From the NCBI GenBank assembly GCA_028820035.1, contig JAPPKI010000435.1:1-7132 (forward strand): a stretch of 7,132 nucleotides of DNA, given 5' to 3'. Below, piece by piece: positions 1-6,222 of this stretch. Each line of letters opens with the position of its first letter. Position 1 is the first letter of the stretch. Made by a program: the position numbers and the translations under genes. Below the pieces are notes generated by a model. That model had not been told where the DNA came from. It saw only the letters and a list, made by a program, of their open reading frames with translations, and made no database searches. The stretch comes from a bacterium. Its GTDB lineage: Bacteria; Actinomycetota; Acidimicrobiia; Acidimicrobiales; Bin134.

Positions 1-1100
1 CTGAGCTGATAGGGCACTCGGGGCTGGGTGAAACCGCCGGGGTTCTCCACGTACACTCCCCGGACGGCAAAGTGGTCGATCTGGGCCACCCGGCCGCCGT
101 CGCCGATGGGGGCCACCGGCACCCGCAGCATGGTGGCCTTGTCCACGATTTCGTCCACGGTGTGGGCCTGGGTGAAACGGGCAATGCGGTTCCACACCTC
201 GTCGCGGTGGTCCATCCGTCCGTCGCCGCTGGCCAGCCTCGGGTCTTCGGCCATCTCGGGGTCGTCGATGACCACGCAGAAATCCTTGAACTGCTGGCCG
301 GTGATGGTGCAGAAGCCCACCCAGCCGTCTTTGGCCGGCTCCACCGAGGGGATCTCGATGGAGCGGGTGGCCCCGGTGCGGGCATCAGAGGCGTAGGCCG
401 CATAGAGGTGGGCGTACACCACGAAGCTGGTGGTCATGGCCTCATAGGCCGACACGTCTACGTGCTCGCCCCGGGCGTTGTCTCGCCGGGCGGCCATCAG
501 CGCGGCCAGCCCCAGAGCGGCGGCGTTGGCCGCCACCAGGAATTCCCCCAATTTGCCCCCCACGCCGAGGGGCATCTCGTTGGGAATGCCCCGGCTGTGG
601 GTGGAGCCCACCCAGGATTGGAGGGTGAACTCGTTGGCCGGACGCTGGTCCCACGGCCCGCCGCGGCCCCACGGGGAAATCGACAGCAGCGCCAAAGAGG
701 GGTTGCTTTCGTTCAACTCGGCGTGGCTCAGGCCCATAGCCTCGACCGTTCCGGCACCCAAGTCCTCCACCACCAGATCGGCGGTGGCCGCCAGCGCCAA
801 GAACTGGTCCCGGCCTCCAGGGTCGTCCAAGTCGATCACCACGCTGCGCTTGCCCGCATTGAGGAACTGGAAAAACGCCCCGTCACCGGAATCGCCGCCC
901 GCGGGCGAGCCCGATGCCGACCACGACCGCAATCGGTCGCCGCCGGGAGGCTCGACTTTGACCACCTCGGCTCCGGCATCGGCAAACAGCTTGGCGGTGT
1001 AGGCCCCGCCGATAGTGCGGGTGAGCTCCAGCACTCGCACCTGATCGAGCACCGCCCCATCAGGGGTGCCCAGCAGGCCTCCTTCGGCCATCTCGGGCAT
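1..1100 (-). CDS. CaiB/BaiF (family III) CoA-transferase, C-terminus cut by window edge
   Basis: Family III CoA-transferases move CoA between carboxylic acids through enzyme-bound acyl anhydrides; the family also includes alpha-methylacyl-CoA racemases. The frame is open from ATG 1100 to the left edge (366 full codons). Visible family signatures are KVEPPGGDRLR (residues 48-58), NAGKRSVVIDL (81-91), an SPWGRGGPW segment near 147-155, and GEHVDVSAYEAM (211-222), the region that carries the catalytic acidic residue in this family. The last residues in the window, RVPYQL, resemble the usual C-terminal part, so perhaps 30-50 residues are missing. A second in-frame ATG lies at 1091; neither start has a convincing Shine-Dalgarno. 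Only 8 bp separate it from the stop of the upstream cyclase-like gene, so co-transcription is likely. The substrate acid is unknown, and racemase versus transferase cannot be settled from the sequence. Confidence 0.92.
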   Translation of the reverse strand, partial: MPEMAEGGLLGTPDGAVLDQVRVLELTRTIGGAYTAKLFADAGAEVVKVEPPGGDRLRSWSASGSPAGGDSGDGAFFQFLNAGKRSVVIDLDDPGGRDQFLALAATADLVVEDLGAGTVEAMGLSHAELNESNPSLALLSISPWGRGGPWDQRPANEFTLQSWVGSTHSRGIPNEMPLGVGGKLGEFLVAANAAALGLAALMAARRDNARGEHVDVSAYEAMTTSFVVYAHLYAAYASDARTGATRSIEIPSVEPAKDGWVGFCTITGQQFKDFCVVIDDPEMAEDPRLASGDGRMDHRDEVWNRIARFTQAHTVDEIVDKATMLRVPVAPIGDGGRVAQIDHFAVRGVYVENPGGFTQPRVPYQL

Positions 1101-1108
1101 GGGTGGAG

Positions 1109-2011
1109 CTACCCGATGACCACGGGGTTGATCGGGCTGCCGGTAGCCCCGGTCACATTGAGCGGGGACACGGTCATGAAGCCCTCGTGGCACCCGTCGG
1201 CGGCCATCTCAGAGAAGCTCAGGAACTCCAGCATGTAGATGCCCGCGCCCACCAGCAGGATCTTGTGCACGGTGAGGAAGTCGTTCTCGTCGAACGGGAT
1301 GACCTCGATGGCGGCGTTGTCGGACCCCACAGCCACGACATCCCTCTCGGCCAGCCACCTGGCACCGTCGTTGTTGATGCCCGGCTGGGCGAAGGGCTGC
1401 TCGGCGGTGGGGTCGGCTTCGATCGACCACCACATGTCGAGGTAGCCGGTGCGGATCAGCACGATGTCGCCCGCTCGCACCGGTGTGCCCTGGGCCTCGG
1501 CGCAGGCGGCCATGTCGGCCCCGCTGATCGGCGTGCCCGCCTCCAGCCACTTGTCGGCGCCCATGTGGGCCACCATGTCGAGCAGCACGGCCCGCCCGGC
1601 GATGGCGCCCACCTTCTCGATGCCCAACCGGGAGGCTCCGGTGTGGGTCTTCATGGCCTCCTTGGAGAAGCCGTTGTAGTGCTTGTCTTGGCCGTACACG
1701 TGGCAAAGGGCGTCCATGTGGCTGGTTGTATGGGAGGCGAACACCAGCACGTCCTCATGGGCCCCGGTGCCGTCGTGGCAGCCGTAGGCCGCATAGATGC
1801 CCTCGTCGGAGGCGTTCTGGAGGGTGAGCCGCATTGGCGTGCCCCGGTAGTCCATGATGGGCACACCCTGCGATTGGATGGGAATGCCCAGCGGGTACAC
1901 CTTCCCAGTGGTGATCGACGCACTGGCCTCTTTCACCACTTCAGGGGTAAGCAGATTCAGCGCCCCCCGCTCATCCTCGTCGCCCCATCGTCCCCAGTTG
2001 TTCTCTCCCAT
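1109..2011 (-). CDS. Cyclase family protein (kynurenine formamidase-like metal-dependent hydrolase)
   Basis: A 300-residue protein of the cyclase/KynB-like metal hydrolase family, whose members hydrolyse N-formylkynurenine, cyclic amides or related substrates. The metal-binding signature HxxxHxDxxxH is present as H94, H98, D100 and H104. Other family landmarks are the segment around residues 181-190 (GDIVLIRTGY), PGIN...ARWLAERDVVAVGSDNAA (about 210-234) and VHKILLVGAGIYMLE (248-262). Length is somewhat above the compact KynB enzymes (about 210 residues) and fits the longer cyclase branch. ATG 2011 is the first usable start; it has no Shine-Dalgarno but has TAGGGT 7 nt upstream, suggesting a leaderless transcript. 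It is followed after 8 bp by the CoA-transferase, and a paired hydrolase and CoA-transferase suggests a catabolic route. No other kynurenine-pathway gene is visible, so a tryptophan role is not supported. Confidence 0.88.
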   Translation of the reverse strand: MGENNWGRWGDEDERGALNLLTPEVVKEASASITTGKVYPLGIPIQSQGVPIMDYRGTPMRLTLQNASDEGIYAAYGCHDGTGAHEDVLVFASHTTSHMDALCHVYGQDKHYNGFSKEAMKTHTGASRLGIEKVGAIAGRAVLLDMVAHMGADKWLEAGTPISGADMAACAEAQGTPVRAGDIVLIRTGYLDMWWSIEADPTAEQPFAQPGINNDGARWLAERDVVAVGSDNAAIEVIPFDENDFLTVHKILLVGAGIYMLEFLSFSEMAADGCHEGFMTVSPLNVTGATGSPINPVVIG

Positions 2012-2018
2012 GGCCGAG

Positions 2019-2048
2019 ACCCTAGTGATGGCGGTGGCACCCGGTCAC
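2019..2048 (-). promoter_or_regulatory. Candidate promoter of cyclase-like gene
   Basis: On the minus strand GTGACC (2048-2043) is followed after 18 bp by TAGGGT (2024-2019), then 7 nt to ATG 2011. GTGACC shares the TGAC core of TTGACA, and TAGGGT fits TAnnnT. This would allow the cyclase and CoA-transferase genes to be expressed separately from the two upstream genes. Confidence 0.35.
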
Positions 2049-2061
2049 CCCGGCCAGCCGA

Positions 2062-2748
2062 TCACCCTTCAGAGGAAGGCGGCGGGTTGATGCCGAGGGA
2101 TCCCAATCGCCGCTCCATCAAAGGCAGCAGACCAGGAAAATCGGGGGTTCGCCGCAGTCGGCGGTCGAGGTATAGGCCAATGGACAGAAGTGTGGCGATC
2201 GACGCCCCCCAGTTGACGCCCAAGCGGATGAGCACGAACTCGTTGATCGAGGCGTGCCGAATCAGCCAGGTGTCGAAGCCGACGCTGGCGAACACCACCA
2301 GCGCCACCCCGAGGGTGACCCGGCTCATAGCCGCTCGGTACTCTGGGTGGGCTTTGACGGAGCGGTCCACCGACACCAGAAAGGAGAAGGCGTAGCCCAT
2401 TGCGCTGCGGCCCATGGCGACCGATACCACCAAGGCCACCGCGGCCAGTGCCTTGACCCCGATGCCGATGCCAAAATACACCTCCTCGCTGTCGTAGATG
2501 ATGCCCAGCGTTCCCCGGACCAGCAGATACAAGACAATGATCGGCATCACCCGGCCGAAGGGCAGGCCCCGGCGATAGCGGCTGACCTGGGCCTTGACAG
2601 CCCAGAGCGTCATAGCCCCGATGGCCCAGACCAGCCCTGCCACGCTGTTGAACAACAAGAACAGCACGATGGGCATGTATTGGTCGAATACATCGGCCCG
2701 GGTGGGGCCCGACGGCATCGGTGTTGATGGGGATGTGTCGTCGGTCAT
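2062..2748 (-). CDS. Multi-pass membrane protein, DUF3159/VC0807-like (tentative)
   Basis: A 228-residue integral membrane protein. Hydrophobic segments lie at about 25-50 (possibly one long or two short helices), 67-84, 92-112, 145-160 and 170-193. The soluble ends are a polar N-terminus (1-20) and a C-terminal tail rich in Arg and Pro (195-228). The arrangement of a hydrophobic hairpin, a basic loop (SRYRRGLPFGR), a second pair of helices with LVRGTLGI, then a helix ending in GRSAMGYAFSF resembles the DUF3159/VC0807 group of septation-protein-A-like membrane proteins; this is recall of sequence style, not a search result. It lies 19 bp downstream of the MDMPI-family gene with no promoter-like hexamer between, so it is probably translated from the same message. 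No transport or catalytic motif is visible and no function is assigned. Confidence 0.82.
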   Translation of the reverse strand: MTDDTSPSTPMPSGPTRADVFDQYMPIVLFLLFNSVAGLVWAIGAMTLWAVKAQVSRYRRGLPFGRVMPIIVLYLLVRGTLGIIYDSEEVYFGIGIGVKALAAVALVVSVAMGRSAMGYAFSFLVSVDRSVKAHPEYRAAMSRVTLGVALVVFASVGFDTWLIRHASINEFVLIRLGVNWGASIATLLSIGLYLDRRLRRTPDFPGLLPLMERRLGSLGINPPPSSEG

Positions 2749-2767
2749 AAGGGGCTGCTCGGCGGCT

Positions 2768-3505
2768 CTAGCGAGAGAGGGCGAACCAGGCTCGGGCGGC
2801 GTCGGCGTCGCCGAAAGTCTCCACGCCGGGGCTGTCCAGCCCGATGCGCTCCCACGACAACAACAGCAGATCGGTGCCGCTGGCCCGCACGGCAGCGTCG
2901 CCCTTGACGTGCTCGAGGCTCATCTTGATACAGCCGCCGTCGTTGACCAGCAGCCATTCTCCGTCGCCATCGGAGCGGTGCAGATGCAAGCTGGAGTCGG
3001 GCAGGGTCATGTCCCAGTTGGCCACCGCGAACGGCAGCACCACCTCGAACAGCTCGCTCACCCCGTCGGCCCCCAGGTCGGAGTCGATCGGGCCGGGCTC
3101 CCCAAAGGCGGCTTCAGCGTCCCAGCGATGCACCGCAGTCTCATGGGCCATGCGGCGGAAGTAGAAGGCCATGGTGTTCTGGCCGGTCCAGCTCCACACC
3201 GGGTCGTCAGGATCGGCTCCGTCCAGCGCCTCCTGCACATAACGGTGTCCCTCTTCGAACCACTCCACGATGGCATCGCCTTCGGGGGGACGGGGGATCT
3301 CATCCGCGGGGATCATCTCGGTGGCTCGCTCGGCCACATGGCGCCCCACCGAGCGGTATACCCGGCCCACGTGGGACAGCAGCTTGTGCATGGTCCACCC
3401 AGGGCATGCCGGCACTGTGGTGGCGATGTCGCGCCGTCCGGCAGCGGCGATGGCCTCGCCGTCGGATCGCAGGGCTTGCCGATAGACGGCACGGTCGATG
3501 TTCAT
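2768..3505 (-). CDS. Maleylpyruvate isomerase family (MDMPI/DinB-like) mycothiol-dependent enzyme
   Basis: A 245-residue member of the mycothiol-dependent maleylpyruvate isomerase superfamily, which has a DinB-like four-helix N-terminal domain and a small C-terminal domain. The N-domain signature CPGWTMHKLLSHVG (residues 34-47) supplies H45. The second signature, RRMAHETAVHRWDAE (117-131), supplies E122 and H126 in the ExxxH spacing used for zinc in this superfamily. The C-domain appears at about 170-245 with ASGTDLLLLSWER (208-220) and a closing GDADAARAWF. Known members isomerise maleylpyruvate in gentisate breakdown or act in other thiol-transfer reactions; many annotated members are uncharacterised, so the specific reaction is open. 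ATG 3505 lacks a Shine-Dalgarno but has TACCGT exactly 6 nt upstream. It is probably the first gene of the leftward cluster and is divergent from the CopD-like gene. Confidence 0.9.
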   Translation of the reverse strand: MNIDRAVYRQALRSDGEAIAAAGRRDIATTVPACPGWTMHKLLSHVGRVYRSVGRHVAERATEMIPADEIPRPPEGDAIVEWFEEGHRYVQEALDGADPDDPVWSWTGQNTMAFYFRRMAHETAVHRWDAEAAFGEPGPIDSDLGADGVSELFEVVLPFAVANWDMTLPDSSLHLHRSDGDGEWLLVNDGGCIKMSLEHVKGDAAVRASGTDLLLLSWERIGLDSPGVETFGDADAARAWFALSR

Positions 3506-3511
3506 CCTGCG

Positions 3512-3517
3512 ACGGTA
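3512..3517 (-). promoter_or_regulatory. Candidate -10 element for leaderless MDMPI-family gene
   Basis: On the minus strand TACCGT (a TAnnnT hexamer) ends 6 nt before ATG 3505, which would place the transcript start on the A of the start codon. No Shine-Dalgarno is present and no good -35 is visible. The assignment rests on spacing alone. Confidence 0.3.
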
Positions 3518-3540
3518 CCAACCCCAACCAGGCTCACCAC

Positions 3541-3546
3541 TACATT
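3541..3546 (+). promoter_or_regulatory. Candidate -10 element for CopD-like gene
   Basis: TACATT ends 6 nt before ATG 3553, again compatible with a leaderless message. A GAGG at 3547-3550 precedes the ATG by only 2 nt, too close for a normal ribosome binding site. The -35 region is not recognisable. Confidence 0.32.
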
Positions 3547-3552
3547 GAGGCC

Positions 3553-3957
3553 ATGATCGAAGCCAATTGGGACGTCGACACCCTCCGGGTATTCCTCCAC
3601 ATCCTGGGCGCTGCGGTGTGGGTAGGAGGCCAGGTAATTGTTGCCGCCCTCGTGCCGGCCCTTCGCAAGATCGGTCCCGAGGCCACCCAGGCCGCAGCCC
3701 AGCAATTTGCTCGGGTGGCGTGGCCGTTCTTCTGGCTGGCTGTGTTGTCCGGCCTGTGGAACCTGCTCGAAGTTGAATTCGAAGACGCAGCCAACAGCTA
3801 CCACATCACTCTCACTATCAAGATTGTGCTGGTGATTGCCACCGGCGTGGCCGCCTGGCTTCACACCAAGGCCACCGACCGCCGCCGCATCGCCATGATG
3901 GGCTCGCTGTCGGGCGTGGCCTCCATCGGCGCCGTGCTGGTTGGGGTGGCCTTGTAA
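3553..3957 (+). CDS. Small CopD-like integral membrane protein
   Basis: A 134-residue protein with four hydrophobic stretches at about 11-35, 55-74, 86-104 and 114-134. The opening segment LRVFLHILGAAVWVGGQ (11-27) and the later ITLTIKIVLVIATGVAAWLH (85-104) match the style of the CopD/DUF2269 membrane domain, in which a His in the first helix is conserved (H16 here). CopD proteins are linked to copper uptake or resistance, but single-domain versions are widespread and mostly uncharacterised, and no copper chaperone, CopC domain or metal regulator is nearby. The frame stays open upstream to an ATG at 3406, but that extension overlaps the divergent MDMPI gene, is rich in Arg and Trp and lacks hydrophobic character, so ATG 3553 is chosen. 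It converges on the Ala-rich protein gene with a 20-bp gap. Confidence 0.82.
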   Translation: MIEANWDVDTLRVFLHILGAAVWVGGQVIVAALVPALRKIGPEATQAAAQQFARVAWPFFWLAVLSGLWNLLEVEFEDAANSYHITLTIKIVLVIATGVAAWLHTKATDRRRIAMMGSLSGVASIGAVLVGVAL

Positions 3958-3977
3958 GTCCCTGCCTCGCTCCTCGA

Positions 3978-5165
3978 TCAGAACTCGAAATCCCCGAAAA
4001 TCTCGGGGAGGGTGAGGTCGAATCCCACCTCGAAGGCCGCCCGAGCTCCGAACAAGGAGTCCATCGCGGCACTGGCCATCTCGAAGGCAGCCCGAATCTC
4101 CACCAGAGCCGCTGAACCGACAACTGCTCGGGCTTCTATCAAGGCGTCGGCAGCCACTGCTCGGTTCTCAACCAACAGGGCATCAACCGCGTCGCATGCC
4201 ACTTGGGCTCGACGCCGGAACTCCTTGGCCTCGATGACCACGTCCCGGGCGGCGTCGTAGACGTCTGCTGGGGTCTCGGAGTCACTGAACGAATACGCCA
4301 GGGCCGATGCAGAATGGACGTCGTCGGCGCCGCCGCGGTCGCCAGCGGCAGCTTGTATTTCGAAGACGGTTGCGGTGGCCGCGGCCAAGTTGGTTCGGGC
4401 CTCGGCCAATGCCCCCCACAGTTCGTCGGCGATTTCGGCGTTGTAGGCGGTGCGGGTCACCGCAAGAGTGGTCAAAGCCGATCGGAACTCGCCAATGGAC
4501 TTCGCCCGGATGTCGTCGGCCACTGCGGCCTTCAAGTCGGCGGCCAGCGCGGTTTGCGCGGCGGCCAGCGACTCCTTGAGATAGGCGACTCGGGCGTTGG
4601 CCAACAGGATCAGCGCCTCATCAACCGCTCGATAGGCCGATCGAGCCCCCGCCAGTACCGACAGAGTGTTGGCCATTTTGACGTAGCCGGCTTCGTCGGA
4701 GTCCAAGTCGATTTCCCTTTCCCGCTCATCCACCAGGGCAACCAGGGCACGGGCTAGATGTCCCGAGAACGCATTGTCTTCAGCCGCGTTCCCATTGGCG
4801 GCATCAGTATCCCCGGCCCCCGCGCCGACGATGGCGCTGCTGGGCGTTTCGGACGCGGAGAAAGCGGCGGTTACTTCGGACAGCGTGCTGCGGGCGGCAT
4901 CGGCGTAAGCGGCAACCGCGCCCTTTGCCCGCAAAGCCTCAGCCATAGCCATGACTGCGGACTTGTCGGCATCGTGGGCCGAAGCGTCAGCCTCGTCCTT
5001 CCAGCCGAAGATATCTGAGAAGAACCTGGCCCGCTGGGCCCCGTCGGCCGCCTCCCCAATATGAGCACAAGCACTCCGCAGTGCCTCAACCGCACCGGCG
5101 TAGTACCGGGAGTCGGCGACAACGCCCCCAGCGGAGCGCTCTGGGTCTGCTACCGGTTCAGCCAT
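3978..5165 (-). CDS. Ala-rich helical repeat protein of unknown function
   Basis: No family was recognised for this 395-residue protein. It is dominated by Ala, Glu, Asp and Arg with very few Pro, and has no signal peptide or membrane segment, so a soluble, mostly alpha-helical, acidic protein is expected. An Arg-Ala-aromatic/aliphatic motif recurs: RSAY (175), RVAY (192), RTAY (238), RAV (335, 346), RAAF (358, 375), with several spacings of 11-12 or 17 residues, typical of helical repeats. The linker FS(A/D)SETP occurs twice (102-108 and 293-299), hinting at an old internal duplication. A Gly/Ala/Asn-rich low-complexity linker lies at 113-128. The C-terminus is acidic and aromatic (EIFGDFEF). 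ATG 5165 is the most upstream plausible start; TACCGT lies 7 nt before it and there is no Shine-Dalgarno. Codon bias matches its neighbours, which supports a real gene rather than a shadow frame. Confidence 0.78.
   Translation of the reverse strand: MAEPVADPERSAGGVVADSRYYAGAVEALRSACAHIGEAADGAQRARFFSDIFGWKDEADASAHDADKSAVMAMAEALRAKGAVAAYADAARSTLSEVTAAFSASETPSSAIVGAGAGDTDAANGNAAEDNAFSGHLARALVALVDEREREIDLDSDEAGYVKMANTLSVLAGARSAYRAVDEALILLANARVAYLKESLAAAQTALAADLKAAVADDIRAKSIGEFRSALTTLAVTRTAYNAEIADELWGALAEARTNLAAATATVFEIQAAAGDRGGADDVHSASALAYSFSDSETPADVYDAARDVVIEAKEFRRRAQVACDAVDALLVENRAVAADALIEARAVVGSAALVEIRAAFEMASAAMDSLFGARAAFEVGFDLTLPEIFGDFEF
3991..4009. terminator. Candidate hairpin terminator between convergent genes
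   Basis: TCCCCGA (3991-3997) pairs perfectly with TCGGGGA (4003-4009) around a 5-nt loop. It starts 33 nt after the CopD-like stop on the plus strand and lies inside the last codons of the minus-strand gene, so it could stop plus-strand transcription. Neither side has a true T-run, although the minus strand continues with a short TTTCGAGTT stretch. Confidence 0.35.
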
Positions 5166-5172
5166 GGCCTAC

Positions 5173-5178
5173 ACGGTA
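5173..5178 (-). promoter_or_regulatory. Candidate -10 element for Ala-rich protein gene
   Basis: TACCGT on the minus strand ends 7 nt before ATG 5165, the same hexamer and nearly the same spacing as at the MDMPI-family gene. A perfect TTGACA (minus strand, 5192-5187) is only 8 bp away from it, too close to act as its -35. Confidence 0.28.
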
Positions 5179-5292
5179 GTTGGAACTGTCAAGAGATTCG
5201 GGCAGAGCAAGGCGACCTCATGCTCTCAATTGCATACGCCACCCCAGGGGAACCGAAATAGTACGGTTTGATCCAATCGGAACCAGGGATGT

Positions 5293-5297
5293 AGGAG
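5293..5297 (+). promoter_or_regulatory. Ribosome binding site of FNT gene
   Basis: AGGAG lies 7 nt before ATG 5305 and fixes this start. It is one of only two clear Shine-Dalgarno sequences in the window. Confidence 0.75.
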
Positions 5298-5304
5298 CGG
5301 GAAT

Positions 5305-6123
5305 ATGTCAGAAGCCTTGACGCCGGAGGAGATTGCCCGAAAGATCAAACGCGCCGGAATCGGCAAGGCCAAGTTCGATTTCACCCAGACGTCCATCCTC
5401 GGAATCATGGCCGGGGCGTTCATCGCCTTAGGCGGTGTGTTCGCTCTCACCATCGCGGTCAGCCCGGAGTTGGGAACCGGACCGGCCCGACTGCTCATCG
5501 GGGTGGGCTTCTCGCTGGGCCTGTTCTTGGTGGTGGTTACCGGATCGGAGCTGTTCACCGGCAACAACCTCATGGTGGCCAGCTTCTTCAGCCGCCGCAT
5601 AAGCGGCCCCGAACTCACCCGCAACTGGGCTCTGGCCTTCGTGGCCAACCTCGTCGGCTCATTGGTGATCGTGTTCTTGCTGTACTTCAGCCGGTGGTGG
5701 GCCCAGGCCGACTATGCCTTCTCGGTGCGGACCATCCAGATCGCCAACGACAAGGTCAACTTGTCGTTCGAGACCGCGTTCGTGCGGGGGCTGCTGGCCA
5801 ACATGCTGGTGTGTCTGGCGGTGTGGATGGCGGTGGCCGGCCGCTCGCTGGTGGACAAGATGATCGGGATCCTCCTGCCCATCACCGCCTTCGTGGCCGC
5901 CGGCTTCGAGCACAGCATCGCCAACATGTTCTTCTTGCCCTTGGGCTGGCTGGTATCCACCGACGCCGACGCTCTGGCCGCTGCCGGACTTACCGCCGAT
6001 CAAGTCGACCGCCTCAACTTCGGTTGGGTGACCCACAACCTCGTCGCCGTGACCCTCGGCAACATCGTCGGCGGCGCCCTCGTCGGCCTCACCAACTGGA
6101 CCGTTTACCTAAGACGGCAGTAG
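5305..6123 (+). CDS. Formate/nitrite transporter (FNT) family channel
   Basis: A 272-residue member of the FocA/NirC/HSC family of pentameric channels with six transmembrane helices, passing small monovalent anions or their acids (formate, nitrite, hydrosulfide, lactate) across the cytoplasmic membrane. Family signatures are ILGIMAGAFIALGG (31-44), TGSELFTGNN (79-88, the broken second helix), AFVRGLLANMLVCLAVWMA (158-176), and AGFEHSIANMFFLP (199-212) with the pore histidine at H203. NLVAVTLGNIVGGALVG (245-261) is the sixth helix. Length is normal for the family. The N-terminal soluble part (1-29) is short and charged. No formate dehydrogenase, pyruvate formate-lyase or nitrite reductase gene lies in the window, so the natural substrate cannot be named. 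It stands alone as a transcription unit, with divergent and co-directional neighbours that look unrelated. Confidence 0.95.
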   Translation: MSEALTPEEIARKIKRAGIGKAKFDFTQTSILGIMAGAFIALGGVFALTIAVSPELGTGPARLLIGVGFSLGLFLVVVTGSELFTGNNLMVASFFSRRISGPELTRNWALAFVANLVGSLVIVFLLYFSRWWAQADYAFSVRTIQIANDKVNLSFETAFVRGLLANMLVCLAVWMAVAGRSLVDKMIGILLPITAFVAAGFEHSIANMFFLPLGWLVSTDADALAAAGLTADQVDRLNFGWVTHNLVAVTLGNIVGGALVGLTNWTVYLRRQ

Positions 6124-6125
6124 CC

Positions 6126-6147
6126 GGAACACAGAGTTCTGCGTTCC
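6126..6147 (+). terminator. Candidate hairpin terminator after FNT gene
   Basis: GGAAC (6126-6130) pairs with GTTCC (6143-6147) and CAG (6132-6134) with CTG (6139-6141), with one A/C mismatch and an AGTT loop. It begins 3 nt after the TAG stop. There is no following T-run, so it may be a weak or factor-assisted terminator or an mRNA 3'-end stabiliser. Confidence 0.42.
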
Positions 6148-6158
6148 ATACTCCCCAT

Positions 6159-6178
6159 CTACAAGTCACAACCTGTAG
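6159..6178. promoter_or_regulatory. Palindromic operator candidate O1
   Basis: Arms CTACAAG (6159-6165) and CCTGTAG (6172-6178) flank 6 nt; six of seven arm positions pair. The right half-site ACCTGTA (6171-6177) is repeated exactly in the second palindrome. It lies upstream of the -10 of the HTH gene and is probably bound by that HTH protein; the assignment is inferred from position and symmetry. Confidence 0.5.
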
Positions 6179-6191
6179 AAATTGGCTGATT

Positions 6192-6211
6192 CGACAGGCT
6201 AGGACCTGTAT
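6192..6211. promoter_or_regulatory. Palindromic operator candidate O2, overlapping the -10
   Basis: ACAGG (6194-6198) and CCTGT (6205-6209) form a perfect inverted repeat around 6 nt, the same spacing as the upstream palindrome, with centres 33 bp apart (about three helical turns). The right half-site ACCTGTA (6204-6210) runs into TATTTT (6209-6214), the likely -10, so occupancy would block transcription. Confidence 0.5.
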
Positions 6212-6214
6212 TTT
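6209..6214 (+). promoter_or_regulatory. Candidate -10 element of HTH regulator gene
   Basis: TATTTT matches TATAAT at four of six positions and lies 8 nt before the GTG start at 6223, which has no Shine-Dalgarno. A leaderless or nearly leaderless message is likely. No good -35 is seen 16-18 bp upstream, so activation or weak basal activity is possible. Confidence 0.38.
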
Positions 6215-6222
6215 CAACCATT

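Larger units (their letters stand above)
5166..5304. other. Divergent intergenic region, Ala-rich gene / FNT gene
   Basis: This 139-bp spacer must carry the control signals for two divergent genes. Visible elements are the minus-side TACCGT at 5173-5178, a direct repeat GGAACC (5249-5254 and 5279-5284, 30 bp apart), an ACCG/CGGT inverted repeat (5252-5267) with an 8-nt loop, and TACGGT (5262-5267) as a possible plus-side -10 without a recognisable -35. No small gene is supported here. Confidence 0.4.

Noticed and set aside
72..1238. A 388-codon open frame on the plus strand opposite the CoA-transferase
   Set aside because: It is the antisense shadow of a strongly GC-biased gene: the product is rich in His, Gly, Arg and Val with no recognisable domain, and the minus frame shows clear family motifs.
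1103..2395. A 430-codon plus-strand open frame opposite the cyclase-like and membrane protein genes
   Set aside because: It spans two well-supported minus-strand genes, has shadow-like composition and no domain signature.
3406..3552. N-terminal extension of the CopD-like protein from an upstream ATG
   Set aside because: The extension overlaps the divergent MDMPI-like gene and is Arg/Trp/Cys-rich, while the start at 3553 directly precedes the hydrophobic domain and has a suitable -10.
5187..5192. Perfect TTGACA on the minus strand upstream of the Ala-rich protein gene
   Set aside because: A -10 at normal spacing would fall on or past the start codon at 5165, and the nearest TAnnnT is only 8 bp away. 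It may be chance.
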